A stretch of 64,000 nt of DNA from Pectobacterium carotovorum. GTDB taxonomy: Bacteria; Pseudomonadota; Gammaproteobacteria; Enterobacterales; Enterobacteriaceae. Where the stretch lies: NCBI RefSeq assembly GCF_900129615.1, contig NZ_FQWI01000004.1, forward strand, positions 248,001 through 312,000. The letters run 5' to 3'. The notes under the pieces were generated by a model. That model had not been told where the DNA came from. It saw only the letters and a list, made by a program, of their open reading frames with translations, and searched no databases. Both the position numbers and the translations under genes were made by a program. Below are positions 44,647 to 55,140 of the stretch, in pieces; position 1 is the stretch's first letter, and the number at the start of each line of letters is the position of its first letter.

Positions 44647-46305
44647 ATGTCTTCTCCTCGATTGCAGCAACAGTTCATCCGCCTGTGGCAACATTTTCAG
44701 GGACAAACCACCGACACCACGCTGCAAGAGCTGACTGGTGTGTTGAATTGCTCACGCCGCCATATCCGTTCGCTGCTGAACGCGATGCAGCAAGAAGGCT
44801 GGCTGGTCTGGCAAGCCGAAGCCGGAAGAGGAAAACGCTCGCAGCTCTCCTTTGTGTATACCGGATTGGCGCTACAGCAACAGCGTGCCGAAGATTTGCT
44901 GGAACAGGATCGCATTGAACAACTGGTGCAGTTGGTGGGTGACAAGGAAGCAGTACGCCAGATGCTACTTGCCCACCTTGGGCGGAGCTTCCGGCAGGGA
45001 AAACACATTCTGCGTATCCTCTATTACCGTCCTTTACGCAATTTACTGCCCGGCTCGGCGCTACGGCGTTCAGAGATGCACATTGCCCGGCAAATTTTCA
45101 GCGGACTCACCAATATAAATGAGGAAAATGGGGAAATTGAACCCGACCTAGCTCACCATTGGCAGATGATCTCCCCCCTGCATTGGCGCTTTTATCTGCG
45201 CCCGGCTATCCGCTTTCATCATGGGCGCGAGCTCACAATGGATGACATCACCACGTCACTCTCTCGTCTTATTCCGCTTCCACTCTTTTCTCATATTGAA
45301 GCCGTAACGTCGCCGATGCCGTTCGTGATCGATATCCAGCTAAACAGCCCGGATAAATGGCTGCCGTGGCTATTAGGCAGCGTGCACGCCATGATTTTGC
45401 CGCAAGAGTGGAAAACGCTACCGGATTTTGCCCAACACCCAATTGGCACTGGCCCTTACGCCGTGGTGCGTAATAACAGCAATCAACTGAAGATCCGCGC
45501 CTTCGATGATTATTTTGGCTATCGAGCGTTGATTGATGAGGTCAATATCTGGGTCCTGCCGGACGAACCGGAGGAAATGCCGGTGTCCATCCAACTCCAG
45601 TCTGACAATTCTCGTCACGAACAGTTGGAAAGCCGGATGGAAGAAGGCGGCTATTTCCTGCTATTCGACAAGCGTTCGCCGTTAGCATCACGGCCAGAAG
45701 CTCAGCAGTGGCTCAGGCAGGTATGTAACCCGATTTCGCTACTCAACCACGCCAATACCAGCAATCAGCGTGACTGGTCACCGGCCTACAGCCTGCTCCC
45801 GCGCTGGCACCATCACCATCCCGATGTGCCGCAATCCCTTCCGAAAGGGCTGACGGAGGTCACACTCACGTTCTATCAGGCACACCCTGAATACCGGATA
45901 TTAAGCGAGATTATGCGCACGCTACTGGCGCAGCACGGCGTCACGCTGCATATCCAGACGGTCAGCTACGAAGACTGGTATCAAGGCAATGCCGAGAGCG
46001 ATATCTGGTTTAGCAGCGTGAACTGTTATTTGCCGCTCGAATTCTCCCTGTTCGCGATGATCTACGAGCTCCCGCTGGTGCAGCACTGTCTGGATGACGA
46101 TCTGCATGCGGACGCGCAGCAGTGGCGCAATCACTCACTGCCGATGGCGGAATGGTGTGAAAAACTGATCGATAGCGGCCAACTGTATCCGCTGTTGCAC
46201 CACTGGCTGCAACTTCAAGGGCAACGCAGTATGCGTGGCGTCAGGATGAATATGTTGGGCTGGTTTGATTTTAAATCAGCCTGGTTTGCACCGCCGGAAC
46301 GCTGA
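44647..46305 (+). CDS. sgrR: SgrR, activator of sgrS
   Basis: A 552-residue regulator with an N-terminal winged-HTH (about 1-115; [28 protein letters not shown]) and a C-terminal solute-binding-protein domain (SBP_bac_5 type; [34 protein letters not shown] region). In E. coli it activates sgrS during glucose-phosphate stress and represses itself. It lies head to head with sgrS and upstream of thiBPQ, exactly as in E. coli. Confidence 0.96.
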   Translation: MSSPRLQQQFIRLWQHFQGQTTDTTLQELTGVLNCSRRHIRSLLNAMQQEGWLVWQAEAGRGKRSQLSFVYTGLALQQQRAEDLLEQDRIEQLVQLVGDKEAVRQMLLAHLGRSFRQGKHILRILYYRPLRNLLPGSALRRSEMHIARQIFSGLTNINEENGEIEPDLAHHWQMISPLHWRFYLRPAIRFHHGRELTMDDITTSLSRLIPLPLFSHIEAVTSPMPFVIDIQLNSPDKWLPWLLGSVHAMILPQEWKTLPDFAQHPIGTGPYAVVRNNSNQLKIRAFDDYFGYRALIDEVNIWVLPDEPEEMPVSIQLQSDNSRHEQLESRMEEGGYFLLFDKRSPLASRPEAQQWLRQVCNPISLLNHANTSNQRDWSPAYSLLPRWHHHHPDVPQSLPKGLTEVTLTFYQAHPEYRILSEIMRTLLAQHGVTLHIQTVSYEDWYQGNAESDIWFSSVNCYLPLEFSLFAMIYELPLVQHCLDDDLHADAQQWRNHSLPMAEWCEKLIDSGQLYPLLHHWLQLQGQRSMRGVRMNMLGWFDFKSAWFAPPER

Positions 46306-46346
46306 GAGCCTTTCGCTGCCCGACTTAACCCTTTACAATGTGCCGT

Positions 46347-46428
46347 TCTCAACGGGGTGCGGAAAATTTTTCGCTGAGAAGATACCCGTCGAACCTGATC
46401 CGGTTAATACCGGCGAAGGGATTTGAGA
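46347..46428 (+). promoter_or_regulatory. TPP riboswitch (THI element) of thiBPQ
   Basis: Closing stem TCTCAA (46347-46352) with TTGAGA (46423-46428). The conserved core is present: ACGGGGTGC, GCTGAGA (46373-46379), GATACCCG, GAACCTGATC and the GGTTAATACCGGCGAAGGGA arm. It should reduce thiB expression when thiamine pyrophosphate is high. In E. coli this leader is also seen as the small RNA SroA. Confidence 0.96.
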
Positions 46429-46486
46429 GTGCGGCTTATTGCTGCCTCAAAGTCCTTTGCCACCCTATGATTCTCAGGAGTGCAAA

Positions 46487-47503
46487 GTGTTAAATCAATT
46501 ACTACACCGTTCAGCCACCGCGCTGAAAATCAGCCTGCCTTGCCTGTTACTGCTCTCTGCTTCGGCTTTCGCCAAGCCTGCGCTTACCGTTTATACCTAT
46601 GATTCATTCGCTTCCGAATGGGGTCCGGGCCCTGTCATCAAGACCGCATTTGAAAAAGAGTGCGAGTGCGAACTGAATTTTGTCGCACTGGAAGACGGTG
46701 CCTCGCTGCTGAACCGTCTGCGTATGGAAGGCAAAAACAGCAAAGCGGACATCATTCTGGGGCTGGACAACAATCTATTGCAGGCAGCAGAACAAACCGG
46801 CCTGTTTGCGCCACACGGTCAGGACACCCATGCCGTCACGGTGCCAGGCGGCTGGAGCAATAAGACGTTCGTTCCTTACGACTACGGCTACTTTGCATTT
46901 GTGTATAACAAAGACACGCTGAAAAACCCGCCGAAAAGCCTGCATGAGCTGGTGGACAGCAATGCACCGTGGAAAGTGATCTATCAGGATCCACGCACCA
47001 GCACGCCGGGACTGGGCTTACTGCTGTGGATGCAGAAAGTGTACGGCGACGATGCGCCGCAAGCGTGGCAGAAGCTGGCGAAGAAAACCGTTACCGTAAC
47101 CAAAGGCTGGAGTGAAGCCTACGGTCTGTTCCTGAAAGGGGAAGCGGATCTGGTGCTGAGCTACACCACGTCACCGGCCTATCACATCATTGAAGAAAAG
47201 AAAGACAACTACGCGGCGGCCACCTTTAGCGAAGGGCACTATCTGCAAATTGAAATCGCCGGGCAGTTGGCTTCCAGCAAAAATCCCGAACTGGCAAAAC
47301 GCTTTATGCAGTTCATCCTGAGCCCAACCTTCCAGCAGGCGATCCCTACCACAAACTGGATGTATCCAGCGGTTAAAACCGACCTGCCTGCGGGCTTCGC
47401 GGCGCTCGCGGTTCCTGAGAAAGCCATGCAGTTCAGCGCACAGGACGTTGCCGACCAAAGGACGCAGTGGATTCAGGCATGGCAACGCGCCGTCAGCCAC
47501 TGA
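46487..47503 (+). CDS. thiB: Thiamine/TPP ABC transporter, periplasmic binding protein
   Basis: ThiB (TbpA) delivers thiamine and its phosphates to ThiPQ. From the GTG at 46487 (ribosome site CAGGAG at 46475-46480) the product is 338 residues, with a signal peptide ending SASAFA and the mature start KPALTVYTYDSFASEWGPG. DPRTSTPGLGLLLWMQKVYG and TVTKGWSEAYGLFLKGE are near-identical to E. coli. The upstream part of the frame (from 46439) is in the leader and is rejected. It overlaps thiP by 25 bp. Confidence 0.97.
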   Translation: MLNQLLHRSATALKISLPCLLLLSASAFAKPALTVYTYDSFASEWGPGPVIKTAFEKECECELNFVALEDGASLLNRLRMEGKNSKADIILGLDNNLLQAAEQTGLFAPHGQDTHAVTVPGGWSNKTFVPYDYGYFAFVYNKDTLKNPPKSLHELVDSNAPWKVIYQDPRTSTPGLGLLLWMQKVYGDDAPQAWQKLAKKTVTVTKGWSEAYGLFLKGEADLVLSYTTSPAYHIIEEKKDNYAAATFSEGHYLQIEIAGQLASSKNPELAKRFMQFILSPTFQQAIPTTNWMYPAVKTDLPAGFAALAVPEKAMQFSAQDVADQRTQWIQAWQRAVSH

Positions 47504-49086
47504 TCGGCGGACGCCTGTGGCCGGGGCTACTGGCCACAACGCTGTTAATTTCCGTTGCCGTCCTGGCTTTCGGCGCGCTGTGGCTACAGGCGCCCGAAAG
47601 CCAGTGGCGCACGCTATGGCATGACAGCTATCTCTGGCATGTCATTCGGTTTACCTTCTGGCAGGCCTTTCTCTCTGCGCTGTTTTCTACCGTTCCGGCG
47701 ATCTTCCTTGCCAGAGCGCTGTATCGACGGCGCTTTCCCGGCCATCGCTGGTTGCTACGCCTGTGCGCGATGACGCTGGTGCTGCCCGTGCTGGTAGCCG
47801 TTTTTGGCCTGCTCAGCGTTTATGGTCGGCAAGGCTGGCTGGCCTCTGCGCTGGGCTGGTTTGACCTGAAATACACGTTTTCGCCCTATGGGTTGCAGGG
47901 CATCCTGCTAGCGCACGTCTTCTTCAACCTGCCGCTGGCGACCCGATTGCTGTTGCAGTCGTTAGAAGGCATCGCTACCGAGCAGCGTCAGTTGGCAGCG
48001 AATTTGGGTATGAACAGCTGGCAGCATTTCCGTCTGCTGGAATGGCCTGCCCTGCGCCGGCAGATTTTACCCACTGGCGCACTGATTTTTATGCTCTGCT
48101 TCGCCAGCTTTGCTACGGTGCTGTCGCTGGGCGGTGGCCCGCAGGCGACCACAATTGAGCTGGCTATCTATCAGGCATTAAGTTTTGATTACGATCCGGG
48201 GCGCGCGGCACTGCTGGCGTTAATTCAGATGGTCTGCTGTCTTGGTTTGGTGCTGCTGAGCCAGCGGCTGGGGCGCATTCTGCCCGTCGGTAGCACGCAG
48301 CAACTTGCCTGGCGCAACCCGCAGGATAGCGCCTTAAGCCGCCTCACCGATGGCCTGCTGATTGGTGCGCTGTTGCTGCTGGTCGTCCCCCCTTTACTGG
48401 CCGTGGTGGTCGATGGTGTGAACCGATCGCTGGTTACCGTGCTGCAACAGCCTGTGCTCTGGCAAACGCTGTTTACCTCGCTGCGCATTGCCTTAGGCGC
48501 GGGACTCCTGTGTCTGGTGCTAACCATGATGCTGCTCTGGAGCAGCCGCGAGCTAAAATTACGCCAAAAACCACTGTACGGGCAGTTGATGAACCTGAGC
48601 GGTATGCTCATCCTCGCCATGCCGGGCATTGTGTTGGCAACCGGCTTTTTTCTGCTGCTGAATAACAGCATCGGGCTACCGCAATCCCCTTACGTGCTGG
48701 TGGTGTTCACCAACGCACTGATGGCAATTCCTTACGCGATCAAAGTGCTGGAAAACCCGATGCTGGACGTTGCCGAACGCTACAACCGACTCTGCACGTC
48801 GCTGGATATTCGCGGCTGGCAGCGGCTGAGACTGATCGAACTCGCCGCGCTGAAACAGCCGCTGGCGCAGGCGTTGGCTTTTGCCTGCGTGCTGTCGATC
48901 GGTGACTTCGGCGTCATCGCGCTGTTCGGTAATGAGCAGTTCCGCACGTTGCCATTCTATCTGTACCAGCAAATTGGTTCCTATCGCAGCGCCGACGGCG
49001 CAGTCACGGCGCTACTCTTAATGCTGCTGTGCTTTATGTTATTTACCCTGATTGAGAAACTGGCAGGCCGTCATGATCGCGCTTGA
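47479..49086 (+). CDS. thiP: Thiamine/TPP ABC transporter, permease
   Basis: ThiP is a fused double permease of 535 residues with about twelve membrane segments and two EAA-type loops ([24 protein letters not shown] in the first half; [22 protein letters not shown] in the second), which contact the ATPase. The ATG at 47479 gives MATRRQPLI, the family N-terminus, although the frame is open four codons earlier. It overlaps thiB and thiQ, indicating coupled translation. Confidence 0.97.
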   Translation: MATRRQPLIGGRLWPGLLATTLLISVAVLAFGALWLQAPESQWRTLWHDSYLWHVIRFTFWQAFLSALFSTVPAIFLARALYRRRFPGHRWLLRLCAMTLVLPVLVAVFGLLSVYGRQGWLASALGWFDLKYTFSPYGLQGILLAHVFFNLPLATRLLLQSLEGIATEQRQLAANLGMNSWQHFRLLEWPALRRQILPTGALIFMLCFASFATVLSLGGGPQATTIELAIYQALSFDYDPGRAALLALIQMVCCLGLVLLSQRLGRILPVGSTQQLAWRNPQDSALSRLTDGLLIGALLLLVVPPLLAVVVDGVNRSLVTVLQQPVLWQTLFTSLRIALGAGLLCLVLTMMLLWSSRELKLRQKPLYGQLMNLSGMLILAMPGIVLATGFFLLLNNSIGLPQSPYVLVVFTNALMAIPYAIKVLENPMLDVAERYNRLCTSLDIRGWQRLRLIELAALKQPLAQALAFACVLSIGDFGVIALFGNEQFRTLPFYLYQQIGSYRSADGAVTALLLMLLCFMLFTLIEKLAGRHDRA

Positions 49087-49783
49087 GAAATTAACCTACT
49101 TCTATCAACACTTGCCCATGCGTTTTGATTTCCACGTCAAACCGGGCGAGCGCATCGCCATCCTCGGCCCCAGCGGCGCAGGGAAAAGCACGCTGCTGAA
49201 TCTGGTTGCTGGCTTCCTGATGGCAGACAGCGGGGAATTACGGCTTAACGGCACATCTCACCGCGAGACGCCTCCCGCTAAACGACCGGTTTCGATTCTG
49301 TTTCAGGAAAATAACCTGTTTCCTCATCTGACAATCGGGCAAAACATCGCGCTGGGGCTACACCCCGGCCTGCGGCTTAGTGCAGAACAGCGCGAGACGT
49401 TACGGCAGATTGCCGATCGGGTCGGTCTGGCCGATCTTCTGGATCGTCTACCCTCGCAGGTTTCCGGCGGACAGCGCCAGCGCGCAGCATTGGCACGCTG
49501 TCTGGTGCGCCATCAGCCGATTCTGCTATTGGATGAGCCGTTCTCGGCACTCGATCCCGCGCTGCGTCAGGAGATGCTCGATCTGGTTGAAAGCGTGTGT
49601 CAGGAACGTCAATTCACGCTGTTGATGGTATCCCACAATCTGGATGATGCCATGCGAATCGCAAAACGTACGGTGCTGATCGTAGACGGGCAGATTTATT
49701 ATGATGGGCCGACTCAGGCGCTACAGGATGGCAGCGCCGAGGCGGCCGCCATCCTGGGAATTTCACGTCCGCCTTCGGATTGA
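49073..49783 (+). CDS. thiQ: Thiamine/TPP ABC transporter, ATPase
   Basis: ThiQ powers thiamine import. The 236-residue ABC protein has Walker [10 protein letters not shown] (near residue 32), Q-loop FQENNLF, signature [15 protein letters not shown] and Walker [14 protein letters not shown], with the switch histidine in MVSHN. The ATG at 49073 overlaps thiP by 14 bp. It ends 4 bp from the end of the convergent GH43 gene. Confidence 0.97.
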   Translation: MIALEKLTYFYQHLPMRFDFHVKPGERIAILGPSGAGKSTLLNLVAGFLMADSGELRLNGTSHRETPPAKRPVSILFQENNLFPHLTIGQNIALGLHPGLRLSAEQRETLRQIADRVGLADLLDRLPSQVSGGQRQRAALARCLVRHQPILLLDEPFSALDPALRQEMLDLVESVCQERQFTLLMVSHNLDDAMRIAKRTVLIVDGQIYYDGPTQALQDGSAEAAAILGISRPPSD

Positions 49784-49787
49784 AGAA

Positions 49788-51410
49788 TTAAGGCAAAGCC
49801 TGATAGCGCAGGTTGCTAAACGTGACGTCGCCCTCGCCTGAAGCATACAGGGCAGGCCGCAGACTGAGGAAATCATACGCGACGTTGTGATGGTAGCCGG
49901 ACACTTCCATCTGCACCGGATATTTCTTCCACGGTTCCTGATCCGAGGTGCGGGTGTAGAACGTCACAATGTGGCGATCGTTTTTCATCAGAATCTGCAC
50001 CTCATTGCCCGTAATATGCGGCAGTTTCTTCTCCGCCCTTTCCAGTCCGTAGCGATGCATGACGGTGCCGTCCTGATTAAACGACAGCCCGACGTATAGC
50101 TTCGCGTTATAGAACAACAGCAACCCTGCCTGTGCGCCGGGGGAAAAATTCGCCGTAACCTCAATCTGATAAGCCTGATCGCCAGGAATCATCGTGAGCG
50201 GCGCGCTGTCCTTCGGCGACGTGCCTTTTGCCTTCAGGTGCAGCTTGCCGTCGCTAAGCGTGACCCGCTTCAGTTCCTCCGCATTGGCGCGGTAGAAATG
50301 CCAGCGAGCCGGAAATTTCTCGTCGGTAAAGCTATCAGACCAGCCGATGCCGTGAGGCACTGCCTCGCCGCCTTCCGGCTTGCGAATCGGTTTGCCGGTA
50401 TCGAATCCAGCGGATGTAAACCAGCCATCATCACCCCAGACGATCGGCTCCAGCATCGCCTGCCGCCCCAGTGTCATAAAGCCGTTTTCATAACCGTGAT
50501 ACACCATGTACCAGTTTTTATCCGGCCCTTCGATCAGCGTCGCATGGCCGCGCGACCACCATTTTTCTGAACGATCCTGCGTGCGGATAATCGGGTTATG
50601 CGGCGAGTTTTCCCACGGTCCGTTGATCGATTTCGATCGGGCGGCAATCACCATGTGTCCGGTCGGAGGCCCAGCCGTTCCACCTTCCGCCAGCACCATG
50701 TAGAAGTAGTCACCGTGGCGCAGCATCTTCGGCCCTTCCTGCGAGAAGCTTTCCACATCCCACTCTTCCGGGTACTGCCATCCCTGATAGACCACCGCCA
50801 TTTCACCGACCGTCGATAGCCCGTCGTCCGTCAATTGCACGCGGTTGCCGCCAGACATAAAGATGTAACGCTTACCGTCCTCGCCTACCACATGGCCTGG
50901 ATCGCTGGCCGGATTTTTCAAGCCGGTATCTTTCGGCGGCGTCCACGGGCCATGAATATCATCGGCGGTAATCACATACAGCGTTTTCTTTTTCGTCCCT
51001 TTGGCGTCGATAATCCGGTTCGTGGTGAAGTAGATATAGTATTTGTCGTTGTGCTTCACCAAATCCGGCGCCCAGATGGCATCGACGGGCGTCGTGATCG
51101 CAGGACTCAGCGGCTCCCAGTTCACTAAATCACGCGAGTGCCAAATCAGCAGTCCGGGGATATCGTCAAATGACGAGAACGTCATGTAATAGTCATCTCC
51201 ATCCTTGATAATCGTGGGGTCAGGATGATCGCCCGCAATAATCGGATTGAGATAACAGCCATTGCCCAAATCCGCCTGACGCTGCTGTTCAATACCCCGC
51301 ATCCATTCATTGGCAGGGCCAGCCTGACAGGCTATCGCCTGACCAATACCCACTGCCATCAATAAGATACCGCTCAATACGCCTTTCCCTACCACTCGGG
51401 ACACGCCCAT
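49788..51410 (-). CDS. Secreted glycoside hydrolase family 43 enzyme (beta-xylosidase / alpha-L-arabinofuranosidase type)
   Basis: A 540-residue protein with a signal peptide (about 1-27; hydrophobic core followed by AIACQAG). The GH43 five-bladed propeller occupies about 50-330: the three catalytic acids are Asp in GDHPDPTIIKD, Asp in VDAIWAPDLV and Glu in SQEGPKML. A C-terminal beta-sandwich (about 350-540) is typical of GH43 subfamilies acting on arabinan or xylan side chains. It probably trims plant cell-wall polysaccharides in the periplasm or outside; the exact substrate is not determined. It is convergent with thiQ and has no E. coli counterpart at this place, so it looks accessory. 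Confidence 0.88.
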   Translation of the reverse strand: MGVSRVVGKGVLSGILLMAVGIGQAIACQAGPANEWMRGIEQQRQADLGNGCYLNPIIAGDHPDPTIIKDGDDYYMTFSSFDDIPGLLIWHSRDLVNWEPLSPAITTPVDAIWAPDLVKHNDKYYIYFTTNRIIDAKGTKKKTLYVITADDIHGPWTPPKDTGLKNPASDPGHVVGEDGKRYIFMSGGNRVQLTDDGLSTVGEMAVVYQGWQYPEEWDVESFSQEGPKMLRHGDYFYMVLAEGGTAGPPTGHMVIAARSKSINGPWENSPHNPIIRTQDRSEKWWSRGHATLIEGPDKNWYMVYHGYENGFMTLGRQAMLEPIVWGDDGWFTSAGFDTGKPIRKPEGGEAVPHGIGWSDSFTDEKFPARWHFYRANAEELKRVTLSDGKLHLKAKGTSPKDSAPLTMIPGDQAYQIEVTANFSPGAQAGLLLFYNAKLYVGLSFNQDGTVMHRYGLERAEKKLPHITGNEVQILMKNDRHIVTFYTRTSDQEPWKKYPVQMEVSGYHHNVAYDFLSLRPALYASGEGDVTFSNLRYQALP

Positions 51411-51633
51411 TTGTCACCACCCACTATCCCAATGATTATTTTATAATTTATAACATTGAAACCCTGTTCCAATTGTGAAAGTAATCACGCTTCTCTCGGT
51501 TATACGGCGAAAAATCAAGCGGTGAAATTTTCAATATACTGTGACCAATTCGACATATTCAGTTTTTATCCCTTGTGGGTATTGTGTCTTTTTGTACTGC
51601 TGTGCTTATATGGATTGACGATTGATTACTCAT

Positions 51634-51686
51634 TCGAACACAACACTCGACCGCAATTAGTTCGAACATAAATAACTCGAACATAA
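51634..51686 (+). repeat. Four iterated TCGAAC repeats upstream of ivbL
   Basis: TCGAACACAA (51634), TCGACCGCAA (51647, degenerate), TCGAACATAA (51662) and TCGAACATAA (51677) occur with spacing 13, 15 and 15 bp, ending 20 bp before the ivbL start. The regular spacing suggests either iterated protein sites or local duplication within the ilvB promoter/leader. A -35-like TTGACG lies at 51615-51620. Confidence 0.6.
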
Positions 51687-51706
51687 CGAATATAAATAGG
51701 ATTCCC

Positions 51707-51814
51707 GTGACACACTATTCTTCTTCCACTTCAGCACTACTACACACCGCGCATGTTGACGCGGTCGTCGTCGTGCGCGTGGTCGTCGTGGTCGTCGTCG
51801 GCAGCGCGCCGTAA
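51707..51814 (+). CDS. ivbL: ilvBN leader peptide IvbL
   Basis: A 35-residue peptide from a GTG start (51707; AGG at 51698-51700). Residues 20-31 are four valines, one arginine and seven valines, and the end is Gly-Ser-Ala-Pro. E. coli IvbL has a similar Val-rich run broken by Arg. Stalling at the valine codons would control the attenuator that follows (51838-51875). The N-terminal half is Ser/Thr-rich and differs from E. coli. Confidence 0.95.
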   Translation: MTHYSSSTSALLHTAHVDAVVVVRVVVVVVVGSAP

Positions 51815-51837
51815 CGGGTTCCGAATCGAAGATTCTC

Positions 51838-51875
51838 AAACCCCGCCGGCGCAAGCCGAGCGGGGTTTCTTATTT
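51838..51875 (+). terminator. ilvB attenuator
   Basis: AAACCCCGC (51838-51846) pairs with GCGGGGTTT (51860-51868), followed by CTTATTTCT. It lies 24 bp after the ivbL stop and 50 bp before ilvB; the conditional terminator of the ilvBN operon. Confidence 0.9.
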
Positions 51876-51924
51876 CTACCCTCCCCGCTCCGACACCGCA
51901 CCGGCCCTGATGAAGGATGTAAAC

Positions 51925-53589
51925 ATGCGTTATACAGGCGCTCAGTTAATTGTTCGGCTGCTCGAACAGCAGGGCATCACCACCGTAGCGGGTATTCCCG
52001 GCGGCGCGGCCCTGCCGTTATATGATGCACTGGGTCAAAGTAAGACGATTCGCCACGTTCTGGCTCGCCACGAGCAAGGCGCGGGATTTATGGCACAAGG
52101 CATGGCACGTGCCAGCGGACGCGCCGCAGTTTGTATGGCTTCCAGCGGACCGGGAGCGACCAACCTGCTCACCGCCATCGCCGATGCCAAACTGGATTCG
52201 ATCCCGCTGGTGTGTATCACCGGTCAGGTGCCTTCCAGCATGATCGGTACCGATGCGTTTCAGGAAGTTGATACCTATGGCATTTCTATTCCCGTCACCA
52301 AACATAACTACCTGGTTCGCGACATCAACGAACTGCCGCGCGTGATCCCAGAAGCCTTTCGTATTGCGCAGTCGGGCCGTCCCGGCCCCGTATGGATCGA
52401 TATTCCAAAAGACATTCAGAACGCAACCATTGAGCTGAGCGAACTGCCGGGTGTCTTTCCTCTCGATACGCCACCCGCCATTGCCCAGCAAGAAATCGAG
52501 CGTGCTGCGGCCATGATTAATGCGGCTCAGCGACCAGTGCTCTATCTGGGCGGTGGGATTATTAGCAGTGCCGCGCACGAACAAGCAGTTCAACTGGCGG
52601 AACGTTCTAGCCTGCCAACCACTATGACGCTGATGGCGCTGGGTACGATGCCTGTCGATCATCCCCTGTCGCTTGGGATGCTGGGCATGCACGCCGCACG
52701 ATCAACCAATCTGATCTTACAGCAGGCAGATTTGTTAATTGTGCTGGGGGCACGTTTTGACGATCGCGCGATTGGTAAAGCGGAACAGTTTTGCCCGAAT
52801 GCCAGCATCATTCATATCGATATCGATCCCGCCGAACTGGGCAAGATCCGACAGCCGCACGTGGCGATCAACGCGGATGTCGCGCAAGCGCTGGATCAGC
52901 TGCTGCCACAGATTACGCCGCAGCAGCGTGACGTATGGCGTACCACCGTCCGCGGGCTGCAACAGGAATTTCCGTTCAGCATGCCGGGCGCTGACGATCC
53001 ATTGAGCCATTATGGTCTGGTTCAGGCGACGGCACAGGCGCTGACGGATGATGCCATCATCACGACCGATGTCGGCCAGCATCAGATGTGGGTCGCGCAG
53101 TCTTATCCTCTGCGTCGTCCACGCCAATGGCTGACATCCGGCGGGTTTGGGACGATGGGTTTTGGCCTGCCTGCGGCGATTGGCGCGGCGCTGGCTGAAC
53201 CGAATCGCACCGTGGTGTGTTTCTCGGGTGATGGCAGCCTGATGATGAATATTCAGGAAATGGCAACCGCGGCAGAAGAAGGACTTAACGTAAAAATCGT
53301 CCTGATGAACAACCAGTCACTCGGTCTGGTTCACCAACAACAGGATATGTTTTTCCAGAAGCGTATCTTCGCGGCCGATTACCGCTACAGTGCGAATTTC
53401 CTCGCAATTGCCGCAGGTTTTGGCTTTGCAACCTGCGATCTGAACGCCGCTGCCGATCCACAGGCCGCGCTGCAAGAGATGCTCAACCAACCAGGCCCTG
53501 CGCTGATCCACGTACTTATTGACGCCAATGAAAAAGTGTTACCCATCGTGCCACCGGGCGCCGCGAACATCGATATGATCGGAGATTAA
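51925..53589 (+). CDS. ilvB: Acetolactate synthase I catalytic (large) subunit
   Basis: IlvB is the second acetolactate synthase of the window, with ThDP chemistry and a catalytic Glu in [15 protein letters not shown]. The [18 protein letters not shown] stretch and [27 protein letters not shown] are more like E. coli IlvB than IlvI. From the ATG at 51925 (AAGGATG ribosome site, 8-nt spacing) it has 554 residues; an ATG at 51910 lacks a ribosome site. It is preceded by the ivbL attenuator and overlaps ilvN (TAATG). Confidence 0.97.
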   Translation: MRYTGAQLIVRLLEQQGITTVAGIPGGAALPLYDALGQSKTIRHVLARHEQGAGFMAQGMARASGRAAVCMASSGPGATNLLTAIADAKLDSIPLVCITGQVPSSMIGTDAFQEVDTYGISIPVTKHNYLVRDINELPRVIPEAFRIAQSGRPGPVWIDIPKDIQNATIELSELPGVFPLDTPPAIAQQEIERAAAMINAAQRPVLYLGGGIISSAAHEQAVQLAERSSLPTTMTLMALGTMPVDHPLSLGMLGMHAARSTNLILQQADLLIVLGARFDDRAIGKAEQFCPNASIIHIDIDPAELGKIRQPHVAINADVAQALDQLLPQITPQQRDVWRTTVRGLQQEFPFSMPGADDPLSHYGLVQATAQALTDDAIITTDVGQHQMWVAQSYPLRRPRQWLTSGGFGTMGFGLPAAIGAALAEPNRTVVCFSGDGSLMMNIQEMATAAEEGLNVKIVLMNNQSLGLVHQQQDMFFQKRIFAADYRYSANFLAIAAGFGFATCDLNAAADPQAALQEMLNQPGPALIHVLIDANEKVLPIVPPGAANIDMIGD

Positions 53590-53906
53590 TGACTATGTCA
53601 ATTCAACCCACTTCGCCAACGCAAGCAACGTCAAATCAGGTCACGCTGGAACTCTCGGTGCGCAACCACCCCGGCGTCATGTCACACGTTTGTGGCCTAT
53701 TTGCCCGCCGGGCATTTAACGTGGAAGGCATTCTATGTATGCCGCTGGCAAACGGCGAGGAAAGCCGGATCTGGCTACTGGTCAAAGATGACCAGCGGCT
53801 ACAGCAAATGATCAGTCAGGTGGAAAAGCTGGAGGACGTCCTTCAGGTTCGCCGTCACGGTGAAGAAATGCGTATTTTCGAGCAGGTCGCTGAGTTTTAC
53901 TGCTAA
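53589..53906 (+). CDS. ilvN: Acetolactate synthase I regulatory (small) subunit
   Basis: A 105-residue single ACT-domain protein: [31 protein letters not shown] is almost the E. coli IlvN sequence, with the Gly and Asn positions that bind valine conserved. A polar N-terminal extension of about nine residues is extra relative to E. coli (96). The ATG at 53589 overlaps the ilvB stop; a second ATG at 53595 is possible. Confidence 0.95.
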   Translation: MTMSIQPTSPTQATSNQVTLELSVRNHPGVMSHVCGLFARRAFNVEGILCMPLANGEESRIWLLVKDDQRLQQMISQVEKLEDVLQVRRHGEEMRIFEQVAEFYC

Positions 53907-53913
53907 ATGGCTT

Positions 53914-53932
53914 GGCCGGGTCTTTCCCGGCC
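53914..53932 (+). terminator. Hairpin between ilvN and yabI
   Basis: GGCCGGG and CCCGGCC pair around a short TCTTT loop, 8 bp after the ilvN stop. There is no T-run, so termination is uncertain. Confidence 0.4.
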
Positions 53933-53941
53933 TGCCCAACC

Positions 53942-54712
53942 TTAACCGTTTAACACCTGCCATAGCAGATGGCGGTAAACGGGCATCAGCGGGTGCTGTA
54001 GTAGTACGATCAGCAAGGCAACCGCCGCCACGGACATCACGGGCGCGACCCAACGCAGACGTCTGAGCGGCATCTTTCTGCTAAACCAGTCATGATGTTT
54101 ACGTTTATCACTGCGCCACCAGCGCCAGTTTAGCCAGCCTGCGCCCCACACCATGATGGCAGTAATCAGCAGCAGCCACTTAAATCCTGCGCTATTCGTC
54201 CCCGCGGGAATATCAATCGCAACGCCAGCCAGAATGCCGGGTAAGAAATAGGCCGGCGGCCACAGCAGGCAGCCGATGATATTCGGCACGGCAAATTTAT
54301 AAGGCGGTAACCCCAGCATCCCCGCCACCATCGGGATAAGCGGACGCGTCGGGCCGACAAAACGCCCGATCAGTATCGTCGGCATCGGGTGCTGATACAG
54401 GGCATATTCGGTTTTACTCAGCAACGCCTGATGCTTTTTCAGGAAAGACCAGTTATGCAGCGGTGCCTTAAAACGCATGCCAATGAAATAGGAAATCCAG
54501 TCCCCTAGCAGGCAACCGATAATCCCTGCCGCCCACACCGGGTAAAGCCCCATTTGTCCGCTGCCGATCAGTGCACCCAGCGTCGCCATCATCACCGTTC
54601 CCGGCAACAGCAGCCCTACTAAAGCCAGAGATTCGAGAAAGGCAACCAGCATGACGGCGATCAGTGAATACGCTAGCGATTGAGTAACCAGATGATCCAG
54701 CCACGCTTCCAT
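53942..54712 (-). CDS. yabI: DedA-family membrane protein YabI
   Basis: A 256-residue DedA/SNARE-associated (VTT-type) membrane protein, highly similar to E. coli YabI: AFLESLALVGLLLPGTVMMATLGALIGSG, GDWISYFIGMRFKAPLHNWSFLKKHQALL, and GRFVGPTRPLIPMVAGML. DedA proteins are linked to undecaprenyl-phosphate and lipid flipping and to envelope homeostasis. The ATG at 54712 fits the family; the frame is open 24 codons further. In E. coli yabI is beside thiQ; here GH43 and ilvBN lie between them. Confidence 0.93.
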   Translation of the reverse strand: MEAWLDHLVTQSLAYSLIAVMLVAFLESLALVGLLLPGTVMMATLGALIGSGQMGLYPVWAAGIIGCLLGDWISYFIGMRFKAPLHNWSFLKKHQALLSKTEYALYQHPMPTILIGRFVGPTRPLIPMVAGMLGLPPYKFAVPNIIGCLLWPPAYFLPGILAGVAIDIPAGTNSAGFKWLLLITAIMVWGAGWLNWRWWRSDKRKHHDWFSRKMPLRRLRWVAPVMSVAAVALLIVLLQHPLMPVYRHLLWQVLNG

Positions 54713-55140
54713 AAAATCTACCCGTACGTTATAAAAATAAGGATTGTCTGGATCATAGCAGAAGCCGTCAACTCCTGATTTCACCCCATCATTCGATTGT
54801 GGCTACGGTAAAAATCAACACGACGTATTACCACACGATTTCGTCCCTCAGGCACGAGCGCCCCCGTCTGCTAGCACGAAACCCTGCAATATCCTACTGA
54901 AAATATGTAGCATAGTTTATCTATTCCGCGTTGAAGCGATCTCAGCTCGCAGGTATAGAGAGCGTGTACGTTCTGATAAATATCAACTATTCCCCTTATC
55001 AAAGTACACGCAATATCATTTTTCAATTCAAGCCGTTAGCCCCACTTCAGTAATGTAGTTTTATGGTCAATTCTTTTGCACCGACGGGCATCAACACTTA
55101 TGATAGCGGTCATTTTTTACCACCGTGCCACGCTGCCACT
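54713..55140. other. Intergenic region between yabI and the diguanylate cyclase gene
   Basis: About 430 bp with no supported gene. It must hold the divergent promoters. No hairpin, leader peptide or repeat of note was seen. Confidence 0.4.

Noticed and set aside
44557-44727. Upstream extension of the SgrT frame (111 codons in total)
   Set aside because: It crosses the sgrS promoter and is antisense to sgrR; the strong ribosome site marks 44556 as the start.
46439-46486. Longer ThiB starting at 46439
   Set aside because: It would begin right after the riboswitch and place 16 extra residues before the signal peptide; the GTG at 46487 has the ribosome site.
51456-51671. 71-codon hydrophobic ORF between the GH43 gene and ivbL
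   Set aside because: It starts with a poor codon, lacks a ribosome site, runs into the ilvB promoter repeats and resembles nothing known.
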